64,000 nucleotides of DNA from Syngnathus acus (Eukaryota; Chordata; Actinopteri; Syngnathiformes; Syngnathidae), in contig NC_051094.1 of NCBI RefSeq assembly GCF_901709675.1, positions 3,747,001-3,811,000 of the forward strand, in the 5' to 3' direction. A program made the translations under genes and the position numbers. Shown here piece after piece: positions 1 to 15,000 of this stretch. The notes under the pieces were generated by a model that ran no database searches, was not told where the DNA came from, and saw only the letters and a list, made by a program, of their open reading frames with translations. Numbering within the stretch: position 1 is the first letter of the stretch; every line of letters begins with the position of its first letter.

Positions 1-99
1 GGGCGCACTCCCCGGAGGGCAGCAAAACGCTGGGGGCGTGACAGGAAGTGCAGGCAAGAGGCCCCGCCCCACTGCACGCCTCACATGACTGGTGACATC
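1..99 (-). CDS. fras1: fras1 exon 21, partial (furin-like repeat 10)
   Basis: After a CCCCAG acceptor the frame reads CHQSCEACSGAGPLACTSCH and then SGECA, matching CHSSCRTCQGRGPFSCSSC. The exon runs off the window. Confidence 0.92.
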
Positions 100-3000
100 C
101 TGGGGAATAAAATGGGATTCTTACACGACAAAGTCAAGCGCTTATTTTTCGATTTGTAGACATGATCAATTGAAATAAAATTGTATTTTTCCCATATATT
201 TATCGAGAAAAAAGTAACATCTTCCGGAGAAAATTCAGATTAGTCCCAGAAAATAACCCGGGCAAGACCCGCTCCCACGATGTCCGATTTTTCAATTCCA
301 GGCAGTTCTTACGCAGGCAGGCTCCGTGCCAGCTGTAGTGGTCCTGTGGACAGCTGGGGACGCAGTGGTCGCCTAGCAACAAGGCGCCGTTGCCGGCTCC
401 TTTGCACCACAGGCAAACACTGCCGACGCCCGTCTGAAGGTCGGCCGTGCACCGCTGGCAATCAGGGCTGCACTCTGGCAACAAATCACATCAGACCATC
501 TTAAACAAATTAAAGAAGGACCATCAAGTTAACAGAACTAACCTTCGTTTCAAAACCTGATTTGGAACCTAATTAGGTTTTGAAAACCTAATTGGAAATG
601 CTAAACCAAGTTTTAAACCCCCCACGCTGTCTTCAAACCAGAATTTTGAACCCTAATTCATCTGAAATGTTATCTTAGAAACCCGTTCTGTTCAGTTGTG
701 TAGCTAGTTAGCTAGCTAGTTACACAACTCAAGCTAGCTGGATATATAGACAGAAAGACAGACAAAGACAGACAGAGTATGTGTGTGTGTGTGTGTGTGT
801 GCGTGCGTGCATGTGTGCGTGTGTGTGTGTGTACGAGCCAGTGGCGTGTGAAGGTGGAGGCGTCGGTGAAATAATGACTGCTGTACTTTTATGAGCCCAC
901 AAGGCATCTTTTATTAAGCAACACTTTAGCTGGACTTGACCCCGTGCCCGATCTCCTGACGTGCGAGAGTGCGTTCGTAAATCTGCGCAGGCGCACCGCT
1001 TAACCGAGCGAGAACAGCGCGCGTCATCATAAAGTGTAATTAAAAGTCTGCCTGCAGCCACTGGTGCGTCTTCTTACCCTCCTCCGTCATTGTCCCAATG
1101 TTCCTCAGAATGTTTTCCATCCTAATCGTTAAAAAGTCATTTTTTTCACCCAGCGAAGATGTCAACTACAACAGCGGCAGGAGGGAACGCTCATGGGACA
1201 TTTTCATTTCATTTAACACAGGATTGTTTTCCGAGGTACTAAAAGTGCGCTTAATCTGTACTTAAGTAGGAGTTCTCTCAAACACCCACCTAACGAACAT
1301 AACATCTCACAATAGCCAGAAATATTCATCCCGAAAATCATTCGTAGGCATATATCCATGTAGGATTGATGAGCATATGACTTTCCATAAACATCAGGGG
1401 GGAAAAAACTAGGCTGAGCTTGAAATGCTTTCAAATGTTGTCAAACAAAACAATGTGCGGCCGTCTAGTGATCAACTGTGGAATTACACACCTTGCACAC
1501 CGGACTGCAAAAAACGTACTCTCGCGACATTCTAAATGAGCCACGGTGTTTGTGTTTAAACTGTCGAATTTTGCTTGTGTCCTATTTTACATTGTCAGTC
1601 TTGGCAGAGGAGAAAGAATACATGACTGACAGTCTTGTTATCTCGTCTGGAGACACGTTCAACTATCCGTCGCTTGAAGGGTTGCCACGCGGACGCTATT
1701 TAAGCACTCAATGGCCTTTGCCATTCTGCGGTAGTATTTGCAAAAGCTGTCAGACTCAGCGCTAAAGAGTGACAACGAGCTCACCGAGGCAGCGGGCCGT
1801 GGAGGCGTGGACGAAGCGTCCCTCCGGGCAGCTGGTCCGGCAGTGTCCCGTTTGCAGGTCGGCCAGCGGGGGGCAAGAGGTGCAGTCGGCCTGGGAGGCG
1901 CCCGAACACGTTTGGCAAGATGGGTGGCAGCCTGAAAGCAGCAAAGGCAAATTTAGAACCCTCACATCATCATCATGAGAAACGCTGACCCAGAACGATT
2001 ATTTCCAACAAACAATCAAACTGAGAGCTTCGAGCTAACGTTTCTCTAGCCAGTGACAACAACAACCACAGCTCATCCGGTCTTGCAAACCCAATGACCT
2101 TGACACTGGCCGTCTTGTAGGAAGAAGCCGTGCGGGCAGGCCTGCACGCATTGTCCCTCGTGCAGACTGGCCGGCATAGGACACGACGTGCAGTTGTCCG
2201 CTGACGGTCCTGAGCAGTGCCGGCAGGACGCGTGACATTCTGGAAGGAAGAACAAGGAGAGATCGATTTTAGTCGTTGTGTAAACGATGCACGTGCACGC
2301 GTTTGCAGAAGCCGAGCATAAGCTTTCGATTCCTCGGTGTGATGAGGAAAGTTGGAGCGCGTATTGATTAATAGCCGCATCCTCCGGCTTGACGCAGTAC
2401 ATTATCAAGCGCACCCTCTTGCACACAATCCGTTTCATTACTCACTTTTCTGCTGATTCGGAACAAATTTTGCCAGTCGATGAGGCTGGTTTTGCGGCAA
2501 CGATCGCAATGATGCATTGAGTTTGGGATCGAGGCGGGCGGCCCTGATTTGGATTTGTAAGGCGACACAGCAGAGCCTACGTTTGCATACACGGTTGGGT
2601 AAGTTGATCGGCAGCATCAAAGACAAGTAAGTCTTCAAAAAACTTGATGGTTTTAGAATCCGCAATTTTGTCTTCTGGCAACATTTTGTAAACATCAAAG
2701 ACAAGGTAATCAAAGACAAGTTTGTCTTTCATGAAATGTATACCTTGTAAATATCAAACAATTTAGAATTCTGCGACACCAACATATGCAGACGTTGATC
2801 TTCAAAGACCTCGGTGTTTGGTAAACATCAAAGACACTTGAGTGTTCAATAAACCAAAGGCGCCTGCCTTTTGCAAGCGTCGACAAAATTGGGTCTTCAA
2901 TAAAACCAGTAATGTTGTTGTTTTTTACATCAGGAAACATTGAAAGAATTTCGATGAAACGAAACGGCACATTTTTGTAAACATCAAAGACACTTGCGTC

Positions 3001-6000
3001 TCCAATAAACCAAAAGCGCCTGCCTTTTGCGAGCGTCGACAAAATTGAGTCTTCAATAAAAGCAGTAATGTTGTTGTTTTAACATCAGGAAACATTGAAA
3101 GAATTTCGATGAAACGAAACGGCACATTTTTGTAAACATCAAAGACAATTTCGAATCTTATGTGTCCTATCTGATGTTTTGTAAACATCAAAGACAGTGA
3201 TCAGGAAGTGTGTGTGTCGAAGGGGGGTTGTGTTAACGATAATTAAGACATACATGGATTTCTTTGTCTCTGACAAGAGACAAGTGGGACTTGTAGCCTG
3301 GAATTTCCGCTCTGTGGTTACTTGTCATCTCCGGCAGTGTGTGCGCGTGTGCGTGTGTGTACACGTGTTTGTGTATGCGTAGATGCTGGAGTCTGACAGT
3401 CTGGTGTGCTTGTTCAAGCATCGTCTTCTGTACATAGCTTCGGGGCAGTGGAGGAGGAGAACGCAAACGCACACACAGGCGCACGCATGTGCCGACAGCC
3501 AGACACACAAATCAAACAAAATGCATAATAAATATCAAGGACCCTCTTTTAGTCTTCGGTCGATGGGTGAACATTTCAAAACATCCAAATCAATTCCGTT
3601 TACAATGACCTCCCCCCGAACGAGTTTCTTCAGCATGTTTTTGTAAAACTCAAAGACATTTTTTCGGCGGCAATGGCAATTCCATAAATCTAATCAAAGT
3701 TTTTATAAACATCATCAAGCTGTTTTCAAAGACTTTTGTCTTCCATGACCTTAACGTATTTTTCCGTAAAAAACAAACAATTAGGTTCAAACTGACCTTA
3801 CCGAACATCAAGCCTCATAAATATAAAAAGTCATTTAGTCTTTGATGAACTGATGTGAAGGCCGTCCGTCATTTAGGCGCTTTGGCTTGCCTCCATCACC
3901 GTTGAAGGACTTTTATGCTTGTTCACAAACAACAACAAGTCAGGTCGAGGCCACGCCGGCACGCCGTTTGTCCTACGAGGCCGCTGACACGAAGCAAGGC
4001 CAAAGCCAAATGCTGCTCATCCATTTGCAATCATTACGGCGGCACACACACGCGCGCGCACACACGCGCTGCAACAAATGTACTTTCTGGAAACATCAAT
4101 AACAATTTGCCTAACAGGCACATTTCCGTAAACACCAAAGTCTTGTTCGTCTCCAGCTAACCACCAAAAAAGATTGGAACTACAAAGTTCCACTTTATCC
4201 TTCCACTGGGTGCAGACACAAAACAAACACCAATGAGTCAAAGCGGGCGTTAAAAAGAAGAAGAAAAAAAAACAAGCAAAGACATCAAAAAGTGTTCTGC
4301 TGAACGTGGGGTGACTTTCAAAGACAGCGTCCACTGCCAAAAAGTATGCCGCTGAACGCTGGATGACCCTCAAAGATGGAGATTGCTGCTAAGTGGATAC
4401 AATTTCACACCGTCAGTGGACAGACAAAAGGCATCACTCGGCTCGGCCCCCCTCCTTGTTGTCATCCTTCTGAATGTGTTGGCAGATTGCGTGCGAGTCA
4501 ACGGCAACATTGCAGTCCACCAGACTCCCTTTGGACCATTTGACCGACTGACAAACGTACCTTGTCAAGTCACTGACTGACGAGCTTGTTCGCCAGTCCG
4601 TTAACTGAGAAACTGGCGCCTGTTAGCCAAATAAACTGAACCACCCAAATGACTATCGTGACTCAGCGAGCGATTCCTGCCGGTACGAGCGATTGCGCGT
4701 TACCTGTGCAAGTGCGCTGGTGGTCCGCGTAGGCGTTGGCCGGACAGGCCGCCGCACAGACCCCGCGTGCCGGTTGAAGCTCACGCGACTGCAGGGCCAG
4801 CACCTCGGTGGCTTTGAGGCAGCGCAAGCAGTCCGAAGCCAAAGGGCCCACGCAGCCGCGGCACGACGGGTGACAGTCTGCGCCCACGCAAAGTGAGCCA
4901 TGTTACATGTTGGCACGATGGCCGGAAAGAACGGACGTGCTTACTGTGGCACGCGTGGTCGTGAGGGTACAGGCCCTCGCCGCACGCCTCCACACACTGG
5001 CCCTGGAGGAGGAGGAGCTCCCGCGAGCACGCTGTGCACTGAGACGCCGACGGACCCCAGCACGACGTGCACGAGCCGTGGCAGCCTGGAACACAACCGT
5101 TGCATATGAATGCACAAAAGATAGCCTTATTTAATATTTATTTAATATTTCATATATATTAATATATATATATTATATATATAAATATAATATATATATA
5201 TATAATATATACATAATATATATATTAACATAAATAGTTAATATCTATTATTTATTTATTTTTTATATAAGACCAAAAATGTGACAATAAATGGATTGTG
5301 TAAAAAGTGAACACAGGCATAAAACATGACCATTTTAGCATCATACTTTTTTCAAAATCATTGCAGGACGAGAGCCAGCGTGTCATAGCAACAGTTTAAT
5401 TTGGACAAACAATAGAGGTGTCCCAATACTTTTGGTGCAGGCGCAGGGCCTCACCTCTGCACCTGCCGGCGAGGTCGACGTAGTGTTGAGTGGGGCACGC
5501 CGACACGCATTTGCCGCCGTGCAACGCGCCGCCCGGCGGACAGCTGGCGCAGTCGGCCTTGTCGGGGAAGCAGGAGGCGCACGACGGGTGGCAGGCTGCA
5601 TCAAAGACATCAAAGACCCACGTTCAACGCAAGAACAAATGTGCGAGTGAAGTTTTCATAGGAGCCGAGAGTTGAAGCGGACGCGGCCTCGCCCGGAGGC
5701 CCCGGCGACGACAAGTCAACAAGGCGGGTGGCAGATTATGACATTTTTGCGCCGCCCGCTCAAGTGACTGATAACTCTGATCCTTGGGTCGGACGCTTAG
5801 ACGCACATTCACAGTGCTTGTGACGTTCTGAATGCAAAGCAAGAAAATTTTCCGGACAGCAGGTACACTGGAGTCGTCGTCCTCAACGGACTGAAATGTT
5901 TTAAAATCATCAAAATCTTGCACTGCCTCCCTAACTTTCCAACTGATTAACAAACAACCTCGTTTAGCAATCGACTAACCAACCACACATCCGAGGGCCA

Positions 6001-9000
6001 ATCACGAGAGAGCGAAGCGGCATCCTTTAGCTCGTCCCCCGCAGGGAAGCCTCCAAATAGAAACGCATCCATATTCATATCCGCCATCCTCATTAGCGCC
6101 ACAAAGAGTTCCAGCTAATGCTTGCGTTTGTTTTTGGCAACTTGAAGGAGCGCTGACTATGTAGTATATTTCTTTATTTGTTGATTTTGGTGACATCGAC
6201 TCCGCGGGGTCGCCGAGCAGCTTTCGTACCCGCGCTCTGCCACGAACAATGACAATTTTTGAGAGTACGACTTGAATTGTAAAGAAGTTTCACAAATGAA
6301 TAGCTTGTTTTGTGTTTGTACTTTGTGAAGTCAAATGTTACTACACAAACTGATAAACCATTGCGGAGGATCATACTTGGTACAGTCTAATTCCTGGGTG
6401 TCATATTGAAAACTGTGCATCAAAATCATGACATGATGTTTCTGTCTGTCGTGTTAGCTTGGGATAGCAAGTAGTAGCGAGCGCGTTCGCTTCCTTTAGC
6501 AGGGAGTAGCGAGCGCGGTAACTTGGTTGAGCAGGAAGTAGCGGGCGCGTTAGCATGCTTTAGCAGGAAGTAGCGGGCGCGTTAGCTTGCTTTAGCAGGA
6601 AGTAGCGGGCGCGTTTGCTTCTTTTAGCAAGAAAACGCGGGGGTGCTAGCTTGCTTTAGAAGGTAGTTGCGGGTGTGCAGACGACAAGTTGAACCACACT
6701 TACCATGACAAACGCCATCTTGAATGTAGAAAGCCTCGCCGCAGTCGGGAACGCACTCGCCATCTTTGAGCAAGGCGGCCGGGTCGGAACACGCTGAGCA
6801 CTCCCGCGGGCTGGCACCCACGCACTCGGAGCATGACTCGGAACAAGCTGGTGGGGAAAAAGACAATGACTTCCTTAACGCAAATTCAATACCACGTGAA
6901 GTTGTTGCATAATTTGGATGGGGTGAAAGATGACAGTCTCACGCATGAGAAATGAGAAAGTGAGCATGAGGAAAATATGAGAACATGAGGGGAAAGATGT
7001 CATGTCATTATTATTCTCACGGGTGTCCTGGCCTCTCTCTCTCTTACATCCCACTCCTCGTCGGAGTCGCAATTTCTCGAGGTGGCGGCGTACGCTAAGG
7101 TCTCACTTTCTTTTCTCTTCGGGCTCTTTTCATTTGTTGATTTCCCTCTTCAATTTTTAATCTCCGGCTGTCCTCCCTCCCTCCTCATCCTCGTTTCTTC
7201 GGTGCACTAACATGGCTCTTCTCATAACGCTTTCGTTTAAACTAGGGTTTCAAACTAGGGTTAGGGTTTCAAAGTAGGATTTAAAACAAGGCTTAGGGTT
7301 TCAACGTAGGTTTTAAAACTAGGGTTAGGGTTTCAAAGTCGGGTTACGTTCTAAGGTTAGGGTTTCAAAGTATGGTTTAAACTCGGGTTAGGGTTTGACT
7401 GTAGTGTTTCAAATTAGGGTTGGGGTTTCAAACTAGGGCTAGTGTCTCAACAGGTTTTCAAACTAGGGTTAGGGTTTCAAACTAGGGTTTCGGGGTTCTG
7501 GTATTTGGACAAACCCTTACTAGGAACTCGCAGGAGCTGACAGGTGACACCAATTTGTGAAACTTTCTTGCATATGTCAAAATGCGATGATGGAACAAAA
7601 AGCGAGCGCACGGGGGCAGGTGAGCTCGAATGGAATATTACAATGTATTATTTACGAGCGTGTGCGCGTACACACTCGCTGTCCGCGAGTGGGATTAGGC
7701 GTCCTTTACCTTGGCCCTCTGCAGCGAAAGCAATTTATTTTTCCTGTGCAGATGGAATCCAAAACGTTATCAGCATGTGGAATCGGAGTAGGCCCAAAGC
7801 CCACCCGCCAAATTATCCGGGATGAGGCGAGGATGCAGGATTATACCCCCGGCGCTCCTCCCTCTCCTCCATGACCCCCCCGCCCTACACACACTTTGCC
7901 ACCACTACTACTACTACCACAACCCACCAAAGCGGAATCTCTCCTAATAAGATCAGCGCTTGGCCTATTAAAGCGAGCACAGACAAAGCAGCTTTGGAAA
8001 AAGGATCAGAATGAAACCACAATAATATTAATAACTGGGATTTTTCTTTTCCTGACAGAACTGTTGATTTTACACGATGCAACCTAAACAAACGACAAAA
8101 GGCGTGTTTTGCCTTTTTCGGGTGGCATGCCAGTGATCGTCATAATCACGGCATCAGGAAACGTCATCACATTATTCTTGCCTTTCAAATTGTATTAGCC
8201 ATTTTTTTAAAGCTATTTTTTTATTTTGTTTGTCGAGTGGCGTCAAGGCATTTTTTTCACAGCACGGCTTCTTGAGACTTTTTTGTGGATCTACCGATGA
8301 TAGACAATTTTATGTCCCTTCTTTTTTTTTTTTTGTTTAAATATTTGTCTTCCTGTTTGCGTCTCCTAAATGCTGTTGCCGGGTATACTCCGAGCAATTT
8401 AATGTGTTCAAGCAGACTTGACTGAAGAATCACTTGTCCCAAAAACAAGAGCATCTCCAAGGTGACGCATCTCGAGTGTCATTAACATGCCAACATTGTT
8501 TACGTGCAGTAGCGGTAAATAGTGTGAGCCTCCGACACAACCGCACCGTGGGGGGTCTTTCACGAGAGAGTCATTGTTTTTCACGGTGGTCTTGCTCCAC
8601 AGCCAAGATAAGCTACAATCTGCTGGGAACCTTTCCAGACGCATCCTCCCGCACACACGCACAGCGCCGCAAGACAGGACAAGGCGGGACGCGTCGCCAC
8701 GGCAACGTGAGGCTTTTCTCCATCGACGATGCTCATTACGCTGTGAAATACGGCCTTCCCGTGTTTACTTGCAAAGTGGCGGCAGCCCGAGCCGTTCAGC
8801 GCGGGTTAGCATCTTAGCACGCCCGCGGGGGCTTGTGGTCATCCTCCTCGGCCGGCTTTTACTTATCGCCCCTGGCTGGAGGGTACGAGCGGACCTCCGA
8901 GGCGGATTGCCTGATTAATGGCGGCCGGCACGAGAGCGAACGAGTCTCGCGCCTCTCTTGCCGCCTCCTTCTGCCGAGGTTATAAAGCAGATCCATCATG

Positions 9001-12000
9001 CGGCGCTGGAATTTCACTCTTGCGTTCCCCGAGGTTCAGTGTGGGAATTCAAGCAATAATATTTCATGCCGTTAAGTCATCCAACATTAGATTGCGCTGC
9101 ATTATTAAATACGCTCACTTCTCAGCCTGTGCCAAGTGGGTAAGTGCCGCCATGTCTGGCGCACTTTTGCGCAGTCGCACATCATCGCGGGTCAGACTCG
9201 GTGATCGCGGCTAAATCTCCGGCATCGGCTGCCTTGAGACAGCTTGCTGAAATTGAAATGTAAACGGTCGGCATTAAAGCTCAGCGAAATGGAAGCACTC
9301 TGCGTCAAAGCACTTTATGGTGCCCATAGGTCAGCATCAAAGCACCGCGATGTCGGATGCTCTCACCTCCTGCCTTTCCATTTGAAAGTTGTTGCTAAGC
9401 TGCGGCCAAATAAAAAAGCCCCAGGTTCAATAAATTACGGCCGGACGAATCAATAAGCAATCGATGCAAAGCAAGCAAGTCGCAGCGAGCTGAGGTGACT
9501 CATCCAAGCACGCTTCACGTCGAGATTCCGAGCCAGTGGAAGAAGAAATCGGAAAGGGAACTTACGTCGGCATTGTTTTGGGCCGTTGTCCAGGTAGGTG
9601 CCGGCGGGACAGGTCGCCAGGCAGCGGTCGCCGTCGGCGCTCAGCAGGGGGCGCTGCGGCCGGCACGAGCGGCAGGACCACCTGCTGCTGCACGTGGCGC
9701 AGGACCAAGGGCAAGCTGCAAAGACAAAAATGGCAACTTGACGATGCCCGATGAAGCCACGTTGACGAACGTCACGTGGGAGGAGGGCCAGACCTCAGCT
9801 CAGCGAGCTCAAAGGAGAAACTGCTCACCGGTTTGTTATTCTATATTATTTTCACATTAAGAAATACATTTTCGCGTTATTATTTTATATAAATATTGAC
9901 TCATAACACCACTAAAACATAATACCTGAAAACTAAATGATTTAAAAGTCTATGAAGTATAAACTGAAAAATAATTTAAAAAAGATTATTTCTTATTATT
10001 AAATTATACGGCAGACGGCCATGAAAACTTGTGCATCTCATCTTTAAACTTCGGTCGTTTACGACGCATTTAAATCGTCTTTCCATCGACTTTATCTGCG
10101 CCAGCGAGAGCAGCCCGCAGCCACATTGGAAATTTAGTAGTCAACAAAGCTCACCTTTTTATTGATCCAAATTTTTCTTCCCTTTCCTGCCGCCAGCCGA
10201 AGTGTAGTTGCACTATTTCAGAGGTGACATTTATTCTCTAACAAGTTTCGTGAGGAAAAAGAGAGATTCTGCTTACATGAGAAAAGCGCAAGCCGACGAG
10301 AACCTAATCAGGTGGCCCGAGATGAACCCCGGCGCAGTCGGATGATACGAATAACATCGAGCGGAAACAAGACAAGTCGAAGGAAAAACAGTGAAGAGCA
10401 AAAAAGCTCCTGTGATTTTTTTTCTCTGCTGTCATTGTATTTGATTTTTTAACATTTATTGTAATGCGTTGCGTTAGGAAAATAAAAAAATTTGAATACC
10501 TAAACAATTTAATGATTATTTTATTGTTGCTTTGTCACTAGTACAATTTAATAGGCGAGAAATATTGATCTGTCCTGATTTCTATATGCAGTGACATTAT
10601 TGTAAACTGTCATTGTGAGTTACCTGTCTATACAAAAATACAAACTCTTGAGACATAAGCCGTATGCAAATGTAAAAAGAAAAGAAATAGATTCATCTTT
10701 GCACAACTTAATAAAATCTATTAAAAATGTTAACACTTGTCCAAAAATCAGTCGCCGCAAACGATCATCATAACGTCGTCGTTAAAGTCAAGTACGCGTG
10801 GAGAGCGTTTGCGGCTAAATCACGTTATTATCGCAAACATTAGCGGCTCGTTTTCTCATTTGCTCCGCCGTCTCCCGTCCCATAGCTTTTACGGCGACGC
10901 CATTTATGGCCTAATGGGTCGTAAGAGTCAAGTGAGCTGTTGGGTGAGGTGCCAGAAAGAAAAATACGCCACGGTCGTCAATGTGGGGACGTAACGTAGC
11001 ACATATGCGGTCCCGCAAGTTCCTTTCTTGCTAGTTTTTTTAGGCGTTCCATAATTGACAGCAAATAATGTTTTGACTGAGAATTTCTTTCAAAACAAAA
11101 CAAGAATGTGAAGTGCATCTGAGTGAAACTCTAGGTCCAATAAAAATTGATTTAACAGAATCTGGAATGAGGCAGCAAAGTCGGGCAATACCTGCACACT
11201 CGAGGCCGTCGGGGAAGAAACCCTCAGGACAGACGGACAAACAGCGGCCAAGATGGAGGAGGGCCTTCGGTTCCTTACAGCTGTCACAGTGATCCGGCGT
11301 CCCGGAACATGACTGACAGTCTGCGTCGCACGGAACTGCAAAATAAGTTAAAACAAAAATCGATCCTTCCAAGCTGTTGATCATCTTTGAACGTAAATGT
11401 TCCGTAGCATTTAAGCAGATTGGGACACGCACACGCCTAAAAATCCTCACAAATTGAAAGCTTAAGGCCGGCCTGGCAAGCTAAAGCTTCCTCATTAGGG
11501 CATTGTCGACAAGCAGCCATTAGCGCGAGTCGCTCGACAACAACGAAACCAAAGAATTAGACATGAATGCAGCGCATCTTGTCGGGTTTCACTGATCCTA
11601 CATCGTGCGGGATTCCATTGATCAAACAAAACAACCGTGGCCACCGACCGACGTAGATGAATGTTAGCACGTGCTAGCGCGTTACTAGAATTTAGCAACA
11701 CGCTAGAACCTTGCTAGGCTATTATCAGAATACAGTTACTGGGCGGCTATGTCGTTAGCGAGGTTTGCTAAGTGCTAAGTTACTGTTTGGTCATATAGAG
11801 GAAGAGAAAAAAGAAGTGAGCCACATTGGTTGTTTTGGTCTTTCTCTGTAGCGCATTTGTTTATCATCCGTACGGTCTGTTGGATAAAATTGAAAGAGTG
11901 ACACGGAAATGAAGCCTGAAGTGATGCGACAGCGGCGGGAGAGAAAAAGCAGTCTCAGGTGTGATGTCGCGACGTGATGAACGACAAGGGGAAAGGTCGC

Positions 12001-15000
12001 ACGCTGTTTATATGTTGGCGCGTTATTTGTTTTTTGCCGCAAGACTGATGGCTAATCATCAACGCAACAACTTTAGAACGTGGCCTTCAAACTCAAACAT
12101 CAGAGCAGAAGTCGACTTTGAAAAGCCAAACACCTCGATAACACGGGATTTATCAAACCCCAATTGGATTTAAAACACCAATTTAAAAGCCCGTCTTAAA
12201 CTCAAATCCGAAATCCTAACGATGACTTTGAGCCAACATTTGAGTGACAGGATTACAATGCGGCTTGGAATGCCTCACTTTGAAAGCCTCATTTGAAACC
12301 ATGACTTGAAACCTGAACTTCATTTGTACCGCTCCGTAAATGTTCATTTGCCGAACCTTTGGAGAGCGTTAGCGGGATGCGCTAACTTGAGCTCGACACT
12401 GGAGCCTGGTTGGGCCCCTCCTCATAACTCGTCAAGGACAATTGTCTTTTTGTGCGCGTTTTATCTCCCGCATCGACAACGTCCTTTTATTTATCCCGCC
12501 AGCTCTTTGCTCGGCTCTCTCACACGCATACCCTTCACTCACTAAGGTTATTTACGCTTTTTTGGAAGGCGCTCAAAGCAGGTGCGTGCGCGCGCACACA
12601 CTCACACTCTGAATATTCAAAGCATTCCAGTGTTGCGCCTGATAAGAAAGAAATGAAAATAGTTTTTTTTTCTCTCTTCTAATGGGGAGTGACTGACAAA
12701 ACACATGGATGCAGCGCCCCCCCCCCCCTCATCTACACACACAAGGAACTTGAAGAACCCCAAATAAAAGCACCCCAATATTTTTCTTTCTGTGATTCAA
12801 AAGCCATCTCAACGTTGTGTTCGGGTGCCTCCTAAACCTCGAATTGCCTTCGAATGACCTGCTTGAGTCTTGTTGTCGACGCAGGGAATCAGCACATTTA
12901 CTGCGCAAACAGCAAATATGTTAAGTCGGTCTAGTCCCGGGACTCGTGCTGGAAAGTTGCCCTGGATTTTGGCGCGGCGCGATTGACAATAACGGCTCCG
13001 ACCTCGTCGTTATTCATCACGGCTGCTCATTTGCATAACAACACATCCACGGAGGAGAAACCTTTAGCTGCCAAAGGCAACTTGACACACAATCCTTTGT
13101 GACACACGCGCGCACACACACACGTCCACGTGCAATTCACCTTGGTGACAGCGGGGGCAGCACTGTCCCTCCAGGGCGACAACCAAGGTGCCTGGTGGGC
13201 ACGTCGGGCAGGATGGCAGGTAACACGTCACCTGGCCGTCGCGGCACTCGCACTCGCGGCAGCTGCCATCGGTCCAGCGATCCGAGTCCTGAGGCGACAA
13301 TAGGTCGATTCAACCTTTTTGTAGAAAAAAGGCTTTCACTGAGAGGAACACGGTAGACCTTTATAACCGCTAGACAGTTACTAACTAACTGAGTGACTAA
13401 CTAACTAACTGATTACCTAACTGCATTGGTTTAGCAACAAAATGCATTTGAAGCCCCAGTAAGGAAAGTTGGCGAGGTCTCCTGAGGACAGACCAGGCCC
13501 GATTTTAGGATGTTCTAATAAAACATGCCGGCACTTGACAAACCAGCGAGAAAAACTCACAGAGGCGAATAAAAAAAACAAATCCAAAGTGTCTTGTCAG
13601 GCCCGCAGATGGATGCGTGAGCACTGAAGTGAGCCATGAGTACGCACTACATGATTTGTTTAGACCGGCAGGATGGATTTCTCCAGGGAGATGTTGGAAA
13701 AAGAAGCGACTGGAAAAAAAGATAAGCGTTCCTTTCGCTTTGTGCCTTGGCTGACCTTTCCTGCAAAGTTGGATGAGATAAACTAAAGGCGGGAGGGGGA
13801 AGAAATGCCCAACTTTGCATTCTACCTTTTTTTACACGTCTCACCTTACCTTAATGAGGAAGGTGAAAATCGATAATACTTTTGAAGAAAAAAAGTTTGG
13901 TCTAAGAGAGACAGCGAGCAGAGTATGCGAGATGGTTCCCGCGCAATACTTGTTCTTTGACCTTGTACGACTGTCCTCGGTGCAAACAGGACGTTTTGTG
14001 CGAGGAGCACTGCGGGCAGCACGTTCCCGGAGGGCGAACCGGCTCCGATCCCTACAAAAGACACAAAATCAAATGTTGAGAAACTTGATCTTCAATCCAG
14101 TCGACCTCCCTCTTTGGGTGGAGAAGCTAGCTGTTTTAAGCTAGGTCCCAAGCACACTGCTAATATTAGACATGTTTTCATCACAGAAGTAGGAAAACAT
14201 CAAAATATTGAAAAAAATAAAAATAAAAAAAATTCTGAAAGCCAATAGATATTTAGAAAAGTACAATAAAATAATCGCTTTGGACTTTTGGACCCCAAAT
14301 TGCACATAAGCAAGGAAATAAATAAAATAATGAGTTTTGTAAAGCTTTCCTTTAATCAACACAGTCTGTTTTATGAGAGCTAGACAAATAAACATTGAGT
14401 TGACAAAAACATTGGGCCAAGCTTTTCTGGCAAACCCAAACGCTTTCCCTTCAGTGTCCAAAGCTACGTTTATTTTTCCCTGCTCGGCTCTTTAATGATG
14501 CTAAATGTCATCTTCATTTGCCACTGTTGCTGATTTCTTCGCGCGCTGCCCGCCCAGGACGCTCTCGCACATCCACACATGCAGACAAAGACACACACGC
14601 CAGTTTCATCCAGTCTCTCCATTTGTGTCACTTTGGCCTAGTCGATTAGCCAAAGTGGAAGCGGCCAAGCGTTTAAGTGCAAATGATTCCTCGTTCGTCC
14701 GTCCTCCCGCTGCAGCCACATACTGGATCATGGCAAAGACCAAGATGGAAGATCCGATATTTGAGTGCACATGAGGATGAGAAAAAAAAAAAACGCATGA
14801 CAAAGTTTGTTCCTTCTCTGAGGTGCGCTTTGACGCCGGTCTTCTTGCGGGCCAATTAAAAATCCAATCTACGGCCCGCAGGGCAATTGCAGCCTGCGGG
14901 CCGTAGATTGGACACCGCTGCTCTGGAACATTCACCTAACGAAGCTATAAAAAAAAAATCAAAATAAAAATCAAAGCAACCGACGGGCCAAGTCAATAAC

